DNA of 64,000 nt, from positions 1 to 64,000 of the forward strand of contig NZ_LUFH02000004.1 in assembly GCF_001586785.1 (NCBI RefSeq), written 5' to 3'. Each line of letters starts with the position of its first letter. Position 1 is the first letter of the stretch. The position numbers and the translations under genes were made by a program. The notes under the pieces were generated by a model. It saw nothing but the letters and a program-made list of their open reading frames with translations. It was not told where the DNA came from and searched no databases. This DNA is from Sphaerospermopsis aphanizomenoides BCCUSP55. GTDB taxonomy: Bacteria > Cyanobacteriota > Cyanobacteriia > Cyanobacteriales > Nostocaceae. Shown piece after piece: positions 7,139-17,076 of this stretch.

Positions 7139-9049
7139 TTATTGTTGCTGCTGTCGTCTGGCTTCAATTTCTTGAGCAGAAATCATACTTTTTATTTTCT
7201 CCACATCTACCATCATTAAAACAACACCTTCAATTTCTTTGTCGATGAGGGGAGTGATAGCAATATAACATTTGATGAGTTTACCCCGGCGATTAGTTGC
7301 ATCTAAAATCATTTCTTGAAATTTTGTTTTCCCAAATAAAGAATCGCGGATAGGCGAGCGCAACTTTTCTAATGGTAAACCAATATCTAAGCTAAAGAGG
7401 GATTTATTAATCACTTCTTCAGTTCGTAATCCCCATAAATCTTCTAATAAATGATTCCAAATTAAAATATTAAAGCTTTTGTCAATTACTACCATTCCCG
7501 TTTGCAGACTTTTGAGAATAGAAATGATAAAAACATTATTACGGTTAAGTTCTAAGGTACGCTGACTTAATTCATAATTAATGGTTTGTAATTCCTCATT
7601 AGCAGATTGGAGTTCTTCATTCATGGTTTCCAGTTCTTGATTAGTAGACTGAAGTTCCTCGTTAATGGTTTCTAATTCTTCGTTAGTAGATTGAAGTTCT
7701 TCGTTAGTGGTTTCTAATTCCTCGTTAGTAGATTGGAGTTCTTCATTAGTGGTTTCTAAATCTTGCTGAGAACGTTGTAGTGCTTCTTGAAGTTTAATAT
7801 AGCGACTGACATCATTAAAGGCAATAGTGACACCTAATAAGTTCAAATCATGATCTTGCAGAGGTGTAATTCGTACATCTAAATATTGTTTTTCGGAATT
7901 AGACAAATACCGCTCGACATTTGTTAAAGTAATAGGACGACGTTCGTTATAGGCTCTTTCAATCAGCGAGCGCAACTCTATTGGTCGATAGGAAAGTTCT
8001 AAATCCTGAAAAGGACGCTCTAAATCTCTTGGTGACAAACTAAACAAAGAGCGTGCTTGCTCATTCATCATCACTAATAAACCATTGATATCAATGACTA
8101 TTTCGGCAATTTGTGCTGTATTAAAAACTAATTCTCGGAGTTTGATATATTTAGATAATCTGTCATTATATTCATCTTCAGTGGCATTTGTCATGACCAA
8201 CAAGCGATCTCGTATATTAGTAGAGGTTACTTTAGTAAATATTCGGTTCTTCAAGTCTATAGGTGTGAACAAATTAGAATGCATCAACAACATTTCTGCT
8301 TTACCCAAAAATAGATAACCCCCATCATTCAATGCAAAATGAAACCGTGCCAGAATCTGTCCTTGGGTCTCACAATTGAAATACATGATCGTATTGCGAC
8401 ATACTAGCAAATCTAACCGGGAAATCGGTGCATCCTGAATTAAATTATGACGACCAAAAATGACACAACGGCGCAAGTCTTGGCGAAATACATATTTGTG
8501 AGCAACTAAATCAAAATATTTATCCCGCAATTCTGGTGAAATAATCTGCATATCTTTAACTAAATACACAGCTTGACGAGCTTGCTGAAGAGCTTCTTCA
8601 TCAATATCTGTAGCATAGATTTTCACCCGTTGACGAAAATCCTCTATTCCCAATATTTCCGCTATGAGAATAGCTAGAGTATAAGCTTCTTCTCCAGAAG
8701 CACAACCAGCAGACCAAATGCGAATCTGTTCACCACTACTTTTAGATTTCACAATATTGGGGATAATTTGTGTTGCTAGGTGTTCCCAAGCAGAATTATC
8801 TCGAAAAAATTCAGTGACATTAATTAAAATAGTATTGAATAAATAATGAAATTCTTCTGGATGAACTTGGAGATAGTCTATATAATCTGTACAGCTTTCA
8901 ATATTTACTGACTGCATCCGCTTGTCTATGCGACGCATTAAAGTTGATCTTTTATAGCCTGTAAAATCAAAACCCCTACTTTGTCTAATGTAAAGCAATA
9001 AATTTTCAAAATCGGGGTTTTTTCCTTCGGAAGTCATAGGGTTACTCAA
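7139..9049 (-). CDS. CheR-type methyltransferase with PAS domains and a long coiled coil
   Basis: 636 aa. Order: CheR N-terminal helices (about 12-65), SAM-dependent methyltransferase (about 75-265; SAM loop IWSAGCASGEEAYTLA), PAS (about 305-420), coiled coil (about 430-500) built from near-identical 14-residue units of the type ETTNEELQSTNEEL, and a second PAS (about 505-620). Classical CheR methylates chemoreceptor glutamates; this architecture usually occurs in CheB-CheR-PAS sensor proteins, but there is no CheB, kinase or receptor here. It ends in a Gln-rich tail. The target is unknown; a signalling role is likely. Confidence 0.9.
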   Translation of the reverse strand: MSNPMTSEGKNPDFENLLLYIRQSRGFDFTGYKRSTLMRRIDKRMQSVNIESCTDYIDYLQVHPEEFHYLFNTILINVTEFFRDNSAWEHLATQIIPNIVKSKSSGEQIRIWSAGCASGEEAYTLAILIAEILGIEDFRQRVKIYATDIDEEALQQARQAVYLVKDMQIISPELRDKYFDLVAHKYVFRQDLRRCVIFGRHNLIQDAPISRLDLLVCRNTIMYFNCETQGQILARFHFALNDGGYLFLGKAEMLLMHSNLFTPIDLKNRIFTKVTSTNIRDRLLVMTNATEDEYNDRLSKYIKLRELVFNTAQIAEIVIDINGLLVMMNEQARSLFSLSPRDLERPFQDLELSYRPIELRSLIERAYNERRPITLTNVERYLSNSEKQYLDVRITPLQDHDLNLLGVTIAFNDVSRYIKLQEALQRSQQDLETTNEELQSTNEELETTNEELQSTNEELETINEELQSTNQELETMNEELQSANEELQTINYELSQRTLELNRNNVFIISILKSLQTGMVVIDKSFNILIWNHLLEDLWGLRTEEVINKSLFSLDIGLPLEKLRSPIRDSLFGKTKFQEMILDATNRRGKLIKCYIAITPLIDKEIEGVVLMMVDVEKIKSMISAQEIEARRQQQQ

Positions 9050-9460
9050 AGTGTATCGAGGTTTAGTCTGGGTTAATGCTGTAGACTTTGTTCATCATAA
9101 CTAAAATTACCCGTATTGTAACCAATAACTATTATCAAAATTACCAAGTATGCAGCAATATATTCCTTATGGATGATGAAGTAAGTACCTAAGCAAAATT
9201 AATTGCACATATTGATTGAAAACAAAAATGTCTGTATTCGTAAGTATTCCTAGCTTAAGTAATCAGTAAGTGACTACGCCACGCTAGGCGGTAAGCGCAG
9301 CTATGCCCTTCAGGCTTTACAGCCAATAGCAGTAATAGGAAAAATTCAGAAGTTTTAATTTCAGGTATGTTAGAGAGCATCTGTTTCTTTTGATTCTTTG
9401 TATTTCAATATTCCAGGTACATAGCTGACGGCTGACAACTGACGGCTGAATACTTACCTC
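9050..9460. repeat. Composite of dispersed repeats; no gene seen
   Basis: Two dispersed repeats fill most of the gap: 9184-9239 (matches 58529-58584, 56 bp, few differences) and 9321-9457 (matches 62360-62489, about 130 bp). Between them, about 9271-9315 holds an extragenic-palindrome-like piece. The second repeat ends four bases before the stop codon of the PPK2 gene. Confidence 0.75.
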
Positions 9461-10330
9461 TTAATCTTCACTCTCTAAAATTTTCTTAGCTTCCAAAAGC
9501 TTCTGGTGATGCAGTTCTGAAACTTGGGGATATTGTAAATTTAATTCTTTTAATTTTGTACAAATAATTTCCGAAACAACTAACCTTGTAAACCATTTGC
9601 GATCAGCAGGAATAATATACCAGGGAGAATATTCTGTACTAGTGTGATTAAAAACTTCTTCATAAGCAGTCATGTAATCATCCCAAAACCCCCGTTCCCG
9701 CACATCACTGGCTGAAAATTTCCAATGCTTCTCTGGTGATTCAATTCTAGCTAAAAAGCGTTTTTTTTGTTCCTGTTTCGAGACATTAAGAAAAAACTTG
9801 AGGATAATAATCCCATTGTTAACTAAGTATTTTTCAAAATTATTGATTTCCTCAAACCTCTGATGCCAGATTTGATTACCTTGAGGAGTATAATGTAGTT
9901 GCTGCCTTTCGAGAATTTCTGGATGTACGCGCACTACTAGCAATTCTTCATAATATGAACGGTTGAAGATACCAATTCTACCTCGTTCTGGTAACGCCTT
10001 CATTGTCCGCCATAGGTAATCATGGTCCAATTCTTCCTCACTGGGTGTTTTAAAACTAAATACTTGACATCCTTGTGGGTTTATACCAGACATGACGTGC
10101 TTGATAGTGCTATCTTTACCAGCAGCATCCATCGCTTGAAAAATAATTAGTAAGGCATAAGTATTTTGGGCATAGAGGATATCTTGATACTTTGCTAATT
10201 GTTTAATACCTGCTTGTAATTTTATTTTGGCATCAGCTTTTTCGTGATATTCTGCCTTATAGGATGGGTCATAATCATTTTTTAAAGAAATCTTAGCACC
10301 TGGAGAGACAATAAAAGCATCATGATTCAT
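9461..10330 (-). CDS. ppk2: Polyphosphate kinase 2 family phosphotransferase
   Basis: 289 aa from the chosen ATG; an in-frame ATG at 10357 would add nine residues. I prefer 10330 because GAAAGGATA lies about 12 bases upstream. PPK2 enzymes transfer phosphate between polyphosphate and nucleoside mono- or diphosphates. Walker A is AMDAAGKDS (about 65-73), the lid/Walker B region reads [19 protein letters not shown], and the [17 protein letters not shown] segment is typical. Length fits the short single-domain class. It is divergent from the CBS-PAS kinase gene with about 590 bp between them. Confidence 0.9.
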   Translation of the reverse strand: MNHDAFIVSPGAKISLKNDYDPSYKAEYHEKADAKIKLQAGIKQLAKYQDILYAQNTYALLIIFQAMDAAGKDSTIKHVMSGINPQGCQVFSFKTPSEEELDHDYLWRTMKALPERGRIGIFNRSYYEELLVVRVHPEILERQQLHYTPQGNQIWHQRFEEINNFEKYLVNNGIIILKFFLNVSKQEQKKRFLARIESPEKHWKFSASDVRERGFWDDYMTAYEEVFNHTSTEYSPWYIIPADRKWFTRLVVSEIICTKLKELNLQYPQVSELHHQKLLEAKKILESED

Positions 10331-10924
10331 TTTCAATAGTATCCTTTCAAAATGCAAAGAGTTGAGGGTGTAGGGGTTTTTCTCTGCTCGACCTTGATTT
10401 TTCCATCACTTTACACTTTTGTCAAAACCCTTGCTTCAGGAGGCAGGAGGCAGAAGAAAACCAAAATGCCTGTATTCCTTACCTATTCTCTGTTACCTAT
10501 TCCCTGTTCCCTATTCCCTATTCCCTGAGACAGGTAAGTGTACTGCATTTTTTGGACATCAAGTCAATTAAGATTTTATTAAGAATTTTAAATAAAAATC
10601 TACAAAACTTATAAATCATCATATTTTGAATCAAGTAAGCTGAAATTGAATAGCTAAAACAGCTGATAGTCACTTGCTACTTGGTAAAATCTCAATAGGG
10701 AATAATCTTACCAATTATCAGTTACCAACGTCCTATTTTTTCTGTCTAAACTAGATAAATCACCATGAGGATGATTTTGGATTTCTGAGGATCTAGAAAT
10801 TTTTCAAAAAAATATAGTAATCTAAAATGAGTAGTGGAAAGGTAAGTAGTCTGTGTGCCGAAGCTCTAAGCAAAACTTTATTCACAGTCAATAATTTAAG
10901 ATAATTAAAATCAGCTATATACCT
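10331..10924. other. Divergent intergenic region with tandem repeats and paired TGAGGAT boxes
   Basis: Contains TATTCCC/TGTTCCC heptamers at about 10487-10528 and two TGAGGAT boxes at 10766-10772 and 10786-10792 (20-bp period) before the hybrid kinase. The boxes resemble the half-sites of the ppsA/nifJ motif. No gene is visible. Confidence 0.5.
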
Positions 10925-13900
10925 ATGCAATTCAACGATCATCTAATTGATTTGCCTTCTTTACATCAAGTTATTGATCGTTATCCCTTGACGATTAGCC
11001 CTGATAGTCCTGTGGTTGCAGCTATTAGCTTGATGATGCAAGGAAAAAGTCCCAGTTGTGGACTGCTCAATCATGTATCAGCATCATTACTGTACAGCAA
11101 CCAACAGCAAAAAGCAAATAACTATATTTTAGTGTTACAAGAAGGGCGATTATTAGGAATATTTACGCTTATAGATGTACTGAAAATAACAGCCTTGGGA
11201 ATGGATTTATCCAAAACCACAATGGCCGAAGTGATGACGCAACCATTGATCACATTCAAGCAATCAGATTTACCTCATCTTACTAATGTTTTATCGCTCT
11301 TCCAGAAATATCAAACTCAATATTTACCAATTATTGATGATCAAGAAAAATTAGTAGGCATAGTTACAGAATCTCGCTTGTTACAAGAGATGGATTTGGT
11401 AAAAATAGTTAGTGTTGTAGAAGCTGTACAAGAGACTTTACAAAATATCAGCAAATGTCCCGAAAAAAATCAGCACCTAGAGGGAGGAAACGACAAAACT
11501 GATAATCTGTTAAAAACATGGGTAGAGGAGAGAATAGCCAAAGAAATACAAATTCAGGAAAAACTACAGGAAACCTTAGAAGAATTACAAATAGTTGAAG
11601 AAGAAATACGTAAACAGAACGAACAACTAGCTGCTGCTCGTGAGATGGCAGAATTAGAGCGCCGACGTTATCAGGATTTATTTGAATTTACACCGGATGG
11701 TTATTTAGTAACGGATAAATTGGGCATTATTCAAGAGGCTAATCATGCGGCATCATCCTTGCTTTTAGTACATCCAAAATACCTGGTAGGGAAACCAATC
11801 ACGGTTTTTATTGCTCCATCAGACCGCCATGCTGTTATCTCCCATCTCAGAAATTCCCAGCACTTCCAAGAATGGGAAATTTACCTGCAACCGAGAGAAG
11901 GAAAGCCTTTTCCTGCCAGTGTGAGATTAAGGGCTGTATATGATCGCCAAGGTCAGTGGCATGGTTGGAGTTGGTTATTATCTGATATTAGCGATCGCAA
12001 GCAAGCAGAAATTGCACTACGTCAAAGTTCTGATGAATTGGAGAAACGAGTAGCAGAGAGAACAAAAGAGTTGATAGTTGCTAATCAAGCTTTAGAACAA
12101 GAAATCATTGAGCGTCAGCAGATAGAAGCAGCATTGAAGGAAAGTGAGGCGAAATTTCGGCAATTTGGAGAAAATCTCCAGTCACACATCTGGATTTATT
12201 CTCAAGATTGTAGTGAAATTGTCTATGTAAATCCTGCTTATGAGAGAATGTGGGGTCGTTCTTGCCAAAGTCTGCGGGAAAATCCTCAATCATGGAGAGA
12301 AGCCATTCATCCAGAAGACCGCGATCGCATCTTGACAGAAATTGCAGAGCGACATCAAAAAGGTGAAGGTACTAGTTTAGAGTATCGCATCATCCATCCT
12401 AACGGCGAAATTCGCTGGCTCTGGGCTAGATGCTTTCCCATGAAGAATGAACAAGATGATAAGTTTTACTATGGTGGCATTACCGAAGATATCACTGAAC
12501 GTAAACTAGCTGAAGAATCCCTGCGAGACAGTGAAGCACGACTGACTTTAGCCTTAGAAACAGTCAATATGGGTATATGGGAGCGCAACCTTACCACTAA
12601 TCAATGTATCTGGTCTGATAACATGGGGCCACTTTACGGTTTAACAAGAGGTACTTTATGTCCTGAATCCCATGAAGAGTTCTTCAGCTTAATCTATCCT
12701 GAAGACCGTGAGCTTTGCATTCAGGCTGTGAATCGCGCCATTGAGGAAAACGGCGAATTTACCGTAGAATATCGGGTGATTTGGTCTGATGGTAGTCTGC
12801 ACTGGTTAAGAGGTACTGGCAAAGTCCAGCAAGACTTACAAGGTCAACCCACCAGGATCATTGGTACAACTAGAGATATATCTGATCGCAAGCAAAAAGA
12901 ACAAACCCTATCTGAACAAGCAGCATTATTAGATATCGCCACCGATGCAATTTTTGTGCGAGATTTCCAAACAGAAATCTTATTTTGGAATCAAGGTGCA
13001 GAGAGGATATACGGTTGGCACAAACATGAAGCTGTGGGTAAAAACCTCAAGGATTTGTTCTGTTCTCAACATTCACTCCAACAAGAAGCAACTGCACTCA
13101 GAACTGTAGTTAAGTCGGGAACTTGGCAAGGTGAGTTACGCAAAAAAACCAAATTGGGTAGAGAAATTATTGTTGAAAGTCGTTGGACACTGATGTTTGA
13201 TGCCGATGGACAACCAAAATCTATCTTGGTGGTAGATAGTGATATTACAGAGAAAAAACAACTGGAAGAACAATTTTTCCGCACCCAGCGATTAGAAAGT
13301 ATTGGTACTTTAGCGGGTGGTATTGCCCACGACTTAAACAATATCTTGACACCCATTTTAGGGGCAGCACAATTACTAAAAGGTAGATTTGCCAAAGATG
13401 AAGAACGTCATCCCCAACTACTAACAATCATTGAAAATAATGCCCAACGCGGTGCAGCTTTAGTTAAACAAGTGTTATCCTTTGCGCGAGGATTAAAAGG
13501 AGAACGTGGCATTGTCCAAGTGCGACATCTAATTTCCGAAATTGTGCAGATTGGTAAACAGACTTTTCCCAAATCTATCGAATTTACCACCCAAATACCA
13601 GAAAATCTTTGGACTGTTTCTGGAGACACCACACAACTACATCAAGTATTGATGAACCTGGTAGTTAATGCCCGTGATGCCATGCCAGAAGGAGGCAAAC
13701 TCAAAATTACTGCGGACAATATTTATATTGATGAAGCCTATACCCGGATGCATCTTGAGTCCAAAGTGGGAAATTACATTGTGATTACTGTCACGGATAC
13801 AGGTATGGGAATGACTCCAGAAACATTAGATAGAATTTTTGAGCCATTTTTCACCACCAAAGAATTTGGTAGTGGCACAGGATTAGGTTTGTCAACTGCG

Positions 13901-14422
13901 CTGGGAATTGTTAAAAGTCATAATGGTTTTGTCACAGTATCTAGTCATGTAGATAAAGGCAGTAAATTCAAGGTATTCCTACCATCTATAGAAAGTCCTC
14001 AAATCGCCAGTCCAGATCAATCGAAATTAACACTGGGAAAAGGAGAGTTGATTTTGGTGGTAGATGATGAACCGCAAATTCGTGATGTAGCGACAATTAT
14101 TTTAGAGAACCACAACTACCAGACTATAACTGCTAGTAATGGAATGGAAGCGATCGCTCTTTATGCCAAACACAAAAAAAATATCAGTGCAGTGTTGATG
14201 GATATGATGATGCCAGAAATGGATGGTGTCACTGCCATTCGCACCATGCAAAAAATGAACCCAAAGGTGCAAGTAATTGCTTGTAGCGGACTCAATACCA
14301 AAGATGTCATGCCCGAATCAGAAAAAATGGAAGTACAAGCAGTTTTATTAAAACCCTACACTGCCTATGAATTATTACAAAACTTGAATCAAATCATTTG
14401 TGAAAAAGGGAATAGGGAATAG
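10925..14422 (+). CDS. Hybrid histidine kinase with CBS pair, four PAS domains and receiver
   Basis: 1165 aa, no membrane segment seen. Order: two CBS domains (about 10-160), coiled coil (about 195-245), PAS (about 250-365), helical linker, three further PAS/PAC units (about 410-525, 530-655, 660-775), HisKA with LAGGIAHDLNNIL (about 797-809), HATPase with NLVVNARDAMPEGG and GTGLGLSTALG, and a C-terminal receiver (about 1040-1160; VVDDEP, phospho-acceptor Asp in LMDMMMPEMDG, LLKP). A soluble energy- or redox-sensing role is plausible from CBS plus PAS. The last residues, GNRE and the stop, come from a GGGAATA tandem repeat that runs on downstream. Confidence 0.9.
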   Translation: MQFNDHLIDLPSLHQVIDRYPLTISPDSPVVAAISLMMQGKSPSCGLLNHVSASLLYSNQQQKANNYILVLQEGRLLGIFTLIDVLKITALGMDLSKTTMAEVMTQPLITFKQSDLPHLTNVLSLFQKYQTQYLPIIDDQEKLVGIVTESRLLQEMDLVKIVSVVEAVQETLQNISKCPEKNQHLEGGNDKTDNLLKTWVEERIAKEIQIQEKLQETLEELQIVEEEIRKQNEQLAAAREMAELERRRYQDLFEFTPDGYLVTDKLGIIQEANHAASSLLLVHPKYLVGKPITVFIAPSDRHAVISHLRNSQHFQEWEIYLQPREGKPFPASVRLRAVYDRQGQWHGWSWLLSDISDRKQAEIALRQSSDELEKRVAERTKELIVANQALEQEIIERQQIEAALKESEAKFRQFGENLQSHIWIYSQDCSEIVYVNPAYERMWGRSCQSLRENPQSWREAIHPEDRDRILTEIAERHQKGEGTSLEYRIIHPNGEIRWLWARCFPMKNEQDDKFYYGGITEDITERKLAEESLRDSEARLTLALETVNMGIWERNLTTNQCIWSDNMGPLYGLTRGTLCPESHEEFFSLIYPEDRELCIQAVNRAIEENGEFTVEYRVIWSDGSLHWLRGTGKVQQDLQGQPTRIIGTTRDISDRKQKEQTLSEQAALLDIATDAIFVRDFQTEILFWNQGAERIYGWHKHEAVGKNLKDLFCSQHSLQQEATALRTVVKSGTWQGELRKKTKLGREIIVESRWTLMFDADGQPKSILVVDSDITEKKQLEEQFFRTQRLESIGTLAGGIAHDLNNILTPILGAAQLLKGRFAKDEERHPQLLTIIENNAQRGAALVKQVLSFARGLKGERGIVQVRHLISEIVQIGKQTFPKSIEFTTQIPENLWTVSGDTTQLHQVLMNLVVNARDAMPEGGKLKITADNIYIDEAYTRMHLESKVGNYIVITVTDTGMGMTPETLDRIFEPFFTTKEFGSGTGLGLSTALGIVKSHNGFVTVSSHVDKGSKFKVFLPSIESPQIASPDQSKLTLGKGELILVVDDEPQIRDVATIILENHNYQTITASNGMEAIALYAKHKKNISAVLMDMMMPEMDGVTAIRTMQKMNPKVQVIACSGLNTKDVMPESEKMEVQAVLLKPYTAYELLQNLNQIICEKGNRE

Positions 14423-14612
14423 GGAATAGGGAACAAGTAAGAGGCAGGGGAGGCAGGGGAGGCAGGGGAGGCAGGGGAAAAATTACTTCTTTCTTCTTCT
14501 TTCTGAACTCCTGAACTCCTGAACTACTGAACTCCTGATAGCGCAGCGTGGCGTAAGCCATACTCCTGAACTTCTACTTTCTGTCACCTGTCACCTGTCA
14601 CCTGTCACCTTA
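14407..14612. repeat. Tandem-repeat block between the kinase and pfkA
   Basis: In order: GGGAATA units overlapping the kinase stop codon, AGGCAGGGG decamers (about 14441-14478), TGAACTCC units (about 14502-14535), a dispersed palindrome piece (about 14537-14563) and GTCACCT heptamers (about 14583-14610) that overlap the 3' end of pfkA. Confidence 0.85.
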
Positions 14613-15667
14613 CCTACATAAATTCCTAAAGCTTGAGCAGTTTCAATTAAATAACTGTGAGTATTGACAAGTGATGGACTTTGATCTAAAACTTGGTTGA
14701 TGGGAATAGGTATCACTTGTCCATTTTGCCATGCTAACATTTGGTCATATTTTTCTTGGGCAATTAAATCAACTGCTGTTTTACCATAAACTGTGGCTGT
14801 GAGACGGTCTAAAGCAGAAGGAATGCCACCGCGTTGAATATGTCCTAAAACCGAAACTCTGGTGTCAATTTGGTTATTACTGCAACTAGCAATTTGGTCA
14901 GCAATGTATTGTCCTCGACCACATTTAGCAACAGTACAACTAGCAGCATTTTCTATATCTTCTAGACAAGAAGAAGCACCTTCAGCAACGACAATGATGG
15001 CAAATTTCCGCCGCCAGCGGTCGCGCAATTGGGTAAGATGATCAAACAAACCTTTAATACTGTAAGCAAGTTCAGGAATTAAAATTACATCTGCACCTCC
15101 AGCAATACCAGCGTGAAGTGCTAAATGCCCAGCAGTGCGTCCCATCACTTCCACAATCATCACCCGGTCATGACTGGCAGCCGTAAATGTGAGACGATTA
15201 ATAGCATCCACAATTGTATTAACTGCCGTATCAAAACCGATGGAACGTTCCGTTAATGCTACATCATGGTCAATGGTTTTGGGGATACCGACTAAATTCC
15301 AATTACCCAAAGTAGCCAACTCATGAATAATCTTTAAACTACCATCTCCACCTACAGCAATTAAAGCATCTAAACCCAGAGCTTCATAACTAGCTAAAAT
15401 TTCACTAGCGGAAGCTAAAGTATCCCCCTTATTGATACTACCTAAAATTGTTCCCCCCATATTTAATAAAGGGTCAATACCGCGCAAGTCCCAACCGTGC
15501 ATATTTAAAGGCACAGTTTGCCGTTCTAATAACCCTTGAGTGGCATAAGGAATACCGACGACTTCCCAATTGTATGTGAGTGTCGCATGGCTTACAGCAG
15601 CACGAATCACACAATTTAGACCAGGACAGTCACCACCACTAGTAAGAATACCGATACGTTTTTTCAT
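14591..15667 (-). CDS. pfkA: 6-phosphofructokinase
   Basis: 358 aa from ATG 15667, which opens MKKRIGILTSGGDCPGLN; the open frame extends 23 codons upstream but that part is only translated CCCTACA-type repeat. Group A PFK phosphorylating fructose 6-phosphate. Motifs: GGDCPGLN, GGDGSLKI (Gly at the position that is Asp in PPi-dependent enzymes), PKTIDHDV (Lys where E. coli PfkA has Gly), MGRTAGHLAL, HIQRGG. The GGDG plus PKTID combination occurs in an intermediate ATP-using subgroup, so ATP is the likely donor but not certain. The C-terminus (VTGDR and stop) is encoded by GTGACAG repeat. Confidence 0.9.
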   Translation of the reverse strand: MKKRIGILTSGGDCPGLNCVIRAAVSHATLTYNWEVVGIPYATQGLLERQTVPLNMHGWDLRGIDPLLNMGGTILGSINKGDTLASASEILASYEALGLDALIAVGGDGSLKIIHELATLGNWNLVGIPKTIDHDVALTERSIGFDTAVNTIVDAINRLTFTAASHDRVMIVEVMGRTAGHLALHAGIAGGADVILIPELAYSIKGLFDHLTQLRDRWRRKFAIIVVAEGASSCLEDIENAASCTVAKCGRGQYIADQIASCSNNQIDTRVSVLGHIQRGGIPSALDRLTATVYGKTAVDLIAQEKYDQMLAWQNGQVIPIPINQVLDQSPSLVNTHSYLIETAQALGIYVGKVTGDR

Positions 15668-15900
15668 AAGAAGGGGTGTAGGGGTGTAGGGGTGTAGGGG
15701 TGTAGGAGTCAGGAGAGAAATAAATTCAAACATCAAAATTTAAAAACTTTTGCCTTTTGCTTTCTTTCTCTTCACTGTCACCTGTCACCCTATGGCTTAC
15801 GCCACGCTGCGCTATCGGGTTCAGCAGTCGCACCCTTACGGGAAGGCTTACGCCAACATGGGGGAAACCCCCAAGACCGCGCTGCTTCACCTGTCACCTG
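15668..15900. repeat. Tandem and dispersed repeats between pfkA and the DHOD-like gene
   Basis: CCCTACA-type heptamers (about 15671-15705), then a dispersed palindromic repeat with GCTTACGCCACGCTGCGC (about 15794-15811) and more of the same family to about 15885, ending in GTCACCT units that touch the DHOD-like stop codon. Confidence 0.75.
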
Positions 15901-16932
15901 TCACCTAATTTGAGTTGACATCTGTACTTGTCTACCCCACTCAGGTTTGTAACTTTGCAAAGCTTTCATGTATTGAGCGCGTTCAAAGGCGCTAGGATCA
16001 GGACAGTTGAGTTGACTCATACTACCTTGCATTTGTTTAACAGATTCATATTCATGGTTTAGCATCCATTCCCGCAGGTCTTTTTCTAAACAACGAATAT
16101 GATCAATGCCATGCCGTAATAGCACAGAACAAAGCATGGTTGCATTTGCCCCAACCATCAACATTTTGATCACGTCATGGGCATTATGAATACCGCTAGT
16201 TGCTGCTAGACTTCCTTGAATATGACCATAAAGAATAGCTATCCAGCGCAGAGGTAAACGAATATCTTGCGGTGTACTTAATAGTACATGGGGTTCTACC
16301 TCTAAATGTTCTAAATTAATATCTGGTTGATAAAAACGATTAAATAATACCAAACCATTAGCCCCAGCTTGGTCTAAACGTTTAGCCATATTTGCAGTAT
16401 TCGTAAAATAGGGGCTGAGTTTTACAGCTACAGGAATAGTAACTGCGGCTTTAACTCTGGTGAGAATATCAATATATGTGTTTTCTATTTCATGGCTCGT
16501 CAGGTCTAAATCTGTGGGAACATAATAAATATTCAGTTCTAAGGCTGATGCTCCTGCTTGTTCCATCATAGTGGCATAATTAGTCCATCCTCCCACAGAA
16601 CAACCATTCAAACTAGCAATAATAGGAATCTCTACTTGTTCTTTAGCTTTGCGGATATGTTCTAAATATTCTTCTGGACCGACTCGGAAAGTTGTGGGTT
16701 CAGGGAAATAAGTTAAAGCTTCTGGAAAACTCTCTGTACCGTAGGTGAGATGATGATGAAGTTCGTATTTTTCTAAAGTTAATTGTTCTTCAAATAATGA
16801 GTGCATTACTACTGCACCAGCACCAGCATCTTCCATTAATTTAATGTTGTCAACTTCTTGGGAAAGGGGAGAAGCTGAAGGTACAAGGGGAGATTTTAAT
16901 TCTAAACCGAGATATGTTGTTGTTATATTCAT
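15901..16932 (-). CDS. Dihydroorotate dehydrogenase-like flavoprotein
   Basis: 343 aa from ATG 16932 (MNITTTYLGLELKSPLV); the 41 codons upstream in frame encode only SLFPIPY-type repeat peptide and are rejected. The fold is an FMN-binding TIM barrel related to PyrD: SPLVPSASPLS, VPIIASLNG, KLSPYFTN, NGLVLFNRFY, ATSGIHNAHD. It lacks the usual class-2 PyrD membrane helix, and the family is often annotated only as DHOD-like. The neighbouring nifJ on the same strand, about 145 bp upstream, suggests a redox role rather than pyrimidine synthesis; this is inference. Confidence 0.85.
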   Translation of the reverse strand: MNITTTYLGLELKSPLVPSASPLSQEVDNIKLMEDAGAGAVVMHSLFEEQLTLEKYELHHHLTYGTESFPEALTYFPEPTTFRVGPEEYLEHIRKAKEQVEIPIIASLNGCSVGGWTNYATMMEQAGASALELNIYYVPTDLDLTSHEIENTYIDILTRVKAAVTIPVAVKLSPYFTNTANMAKRLDQAGANGLVLFNRFYQPDINLEHLEVEPHVLLSTPQDIRLPLRWIAILYGHIQGSLAATSGIHNAHDVIKMLMVGANATMLCSVLLRHGIDHIRCLEKDLREWMLNHEYESVKQMQGSMSQLNCPDPSAFERAQYMKALQSYKPEWGRQVQMSTQIR

Positions 16933-16935
16933 AAG

Positions 16936-17036
16936 TTTGTTAGGGAATAGGGAATAGGGAATAGGGAATAGGGAATAGGGAACAGGGAATAGGGAATAGG
17001 GAATAGGGAATAGGGAACAGGGAATAGGGAATAGGT
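16936..17036. repeat. GGGAATA/GGGAACA heptamer array
   Basis: About 14 near-perfect heptamers separate nifJ from the DHOD-like gene. The array is open in the reading frame upstream of the DHOD-like start, which creates a false N-terminal extension. Confidence 0.95.
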
Positions 17037-17076
17037 AGAAAGATATTCTCCCCATCTCCCCATCTCCCCATCTTTT

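Noticed and set aside
13066-13632. Minus-strand frames of 109, 60 and 74 codons
   Set aside because: Antisense to the HisKA/HATPase part of the hybrid kinase and overlapping each other.
15668-15736. N-terminal extension of PfkA
   Set aside because: The 23 extra codons are translated CCCTACA-type repeat; the family begins at MKKRIGILTSGG.
16933-17055. N-terminal extension of the DHOD-like protein
   Set aside because: Consists of SLFPIPY repeats encoded by the GGGAATA array.
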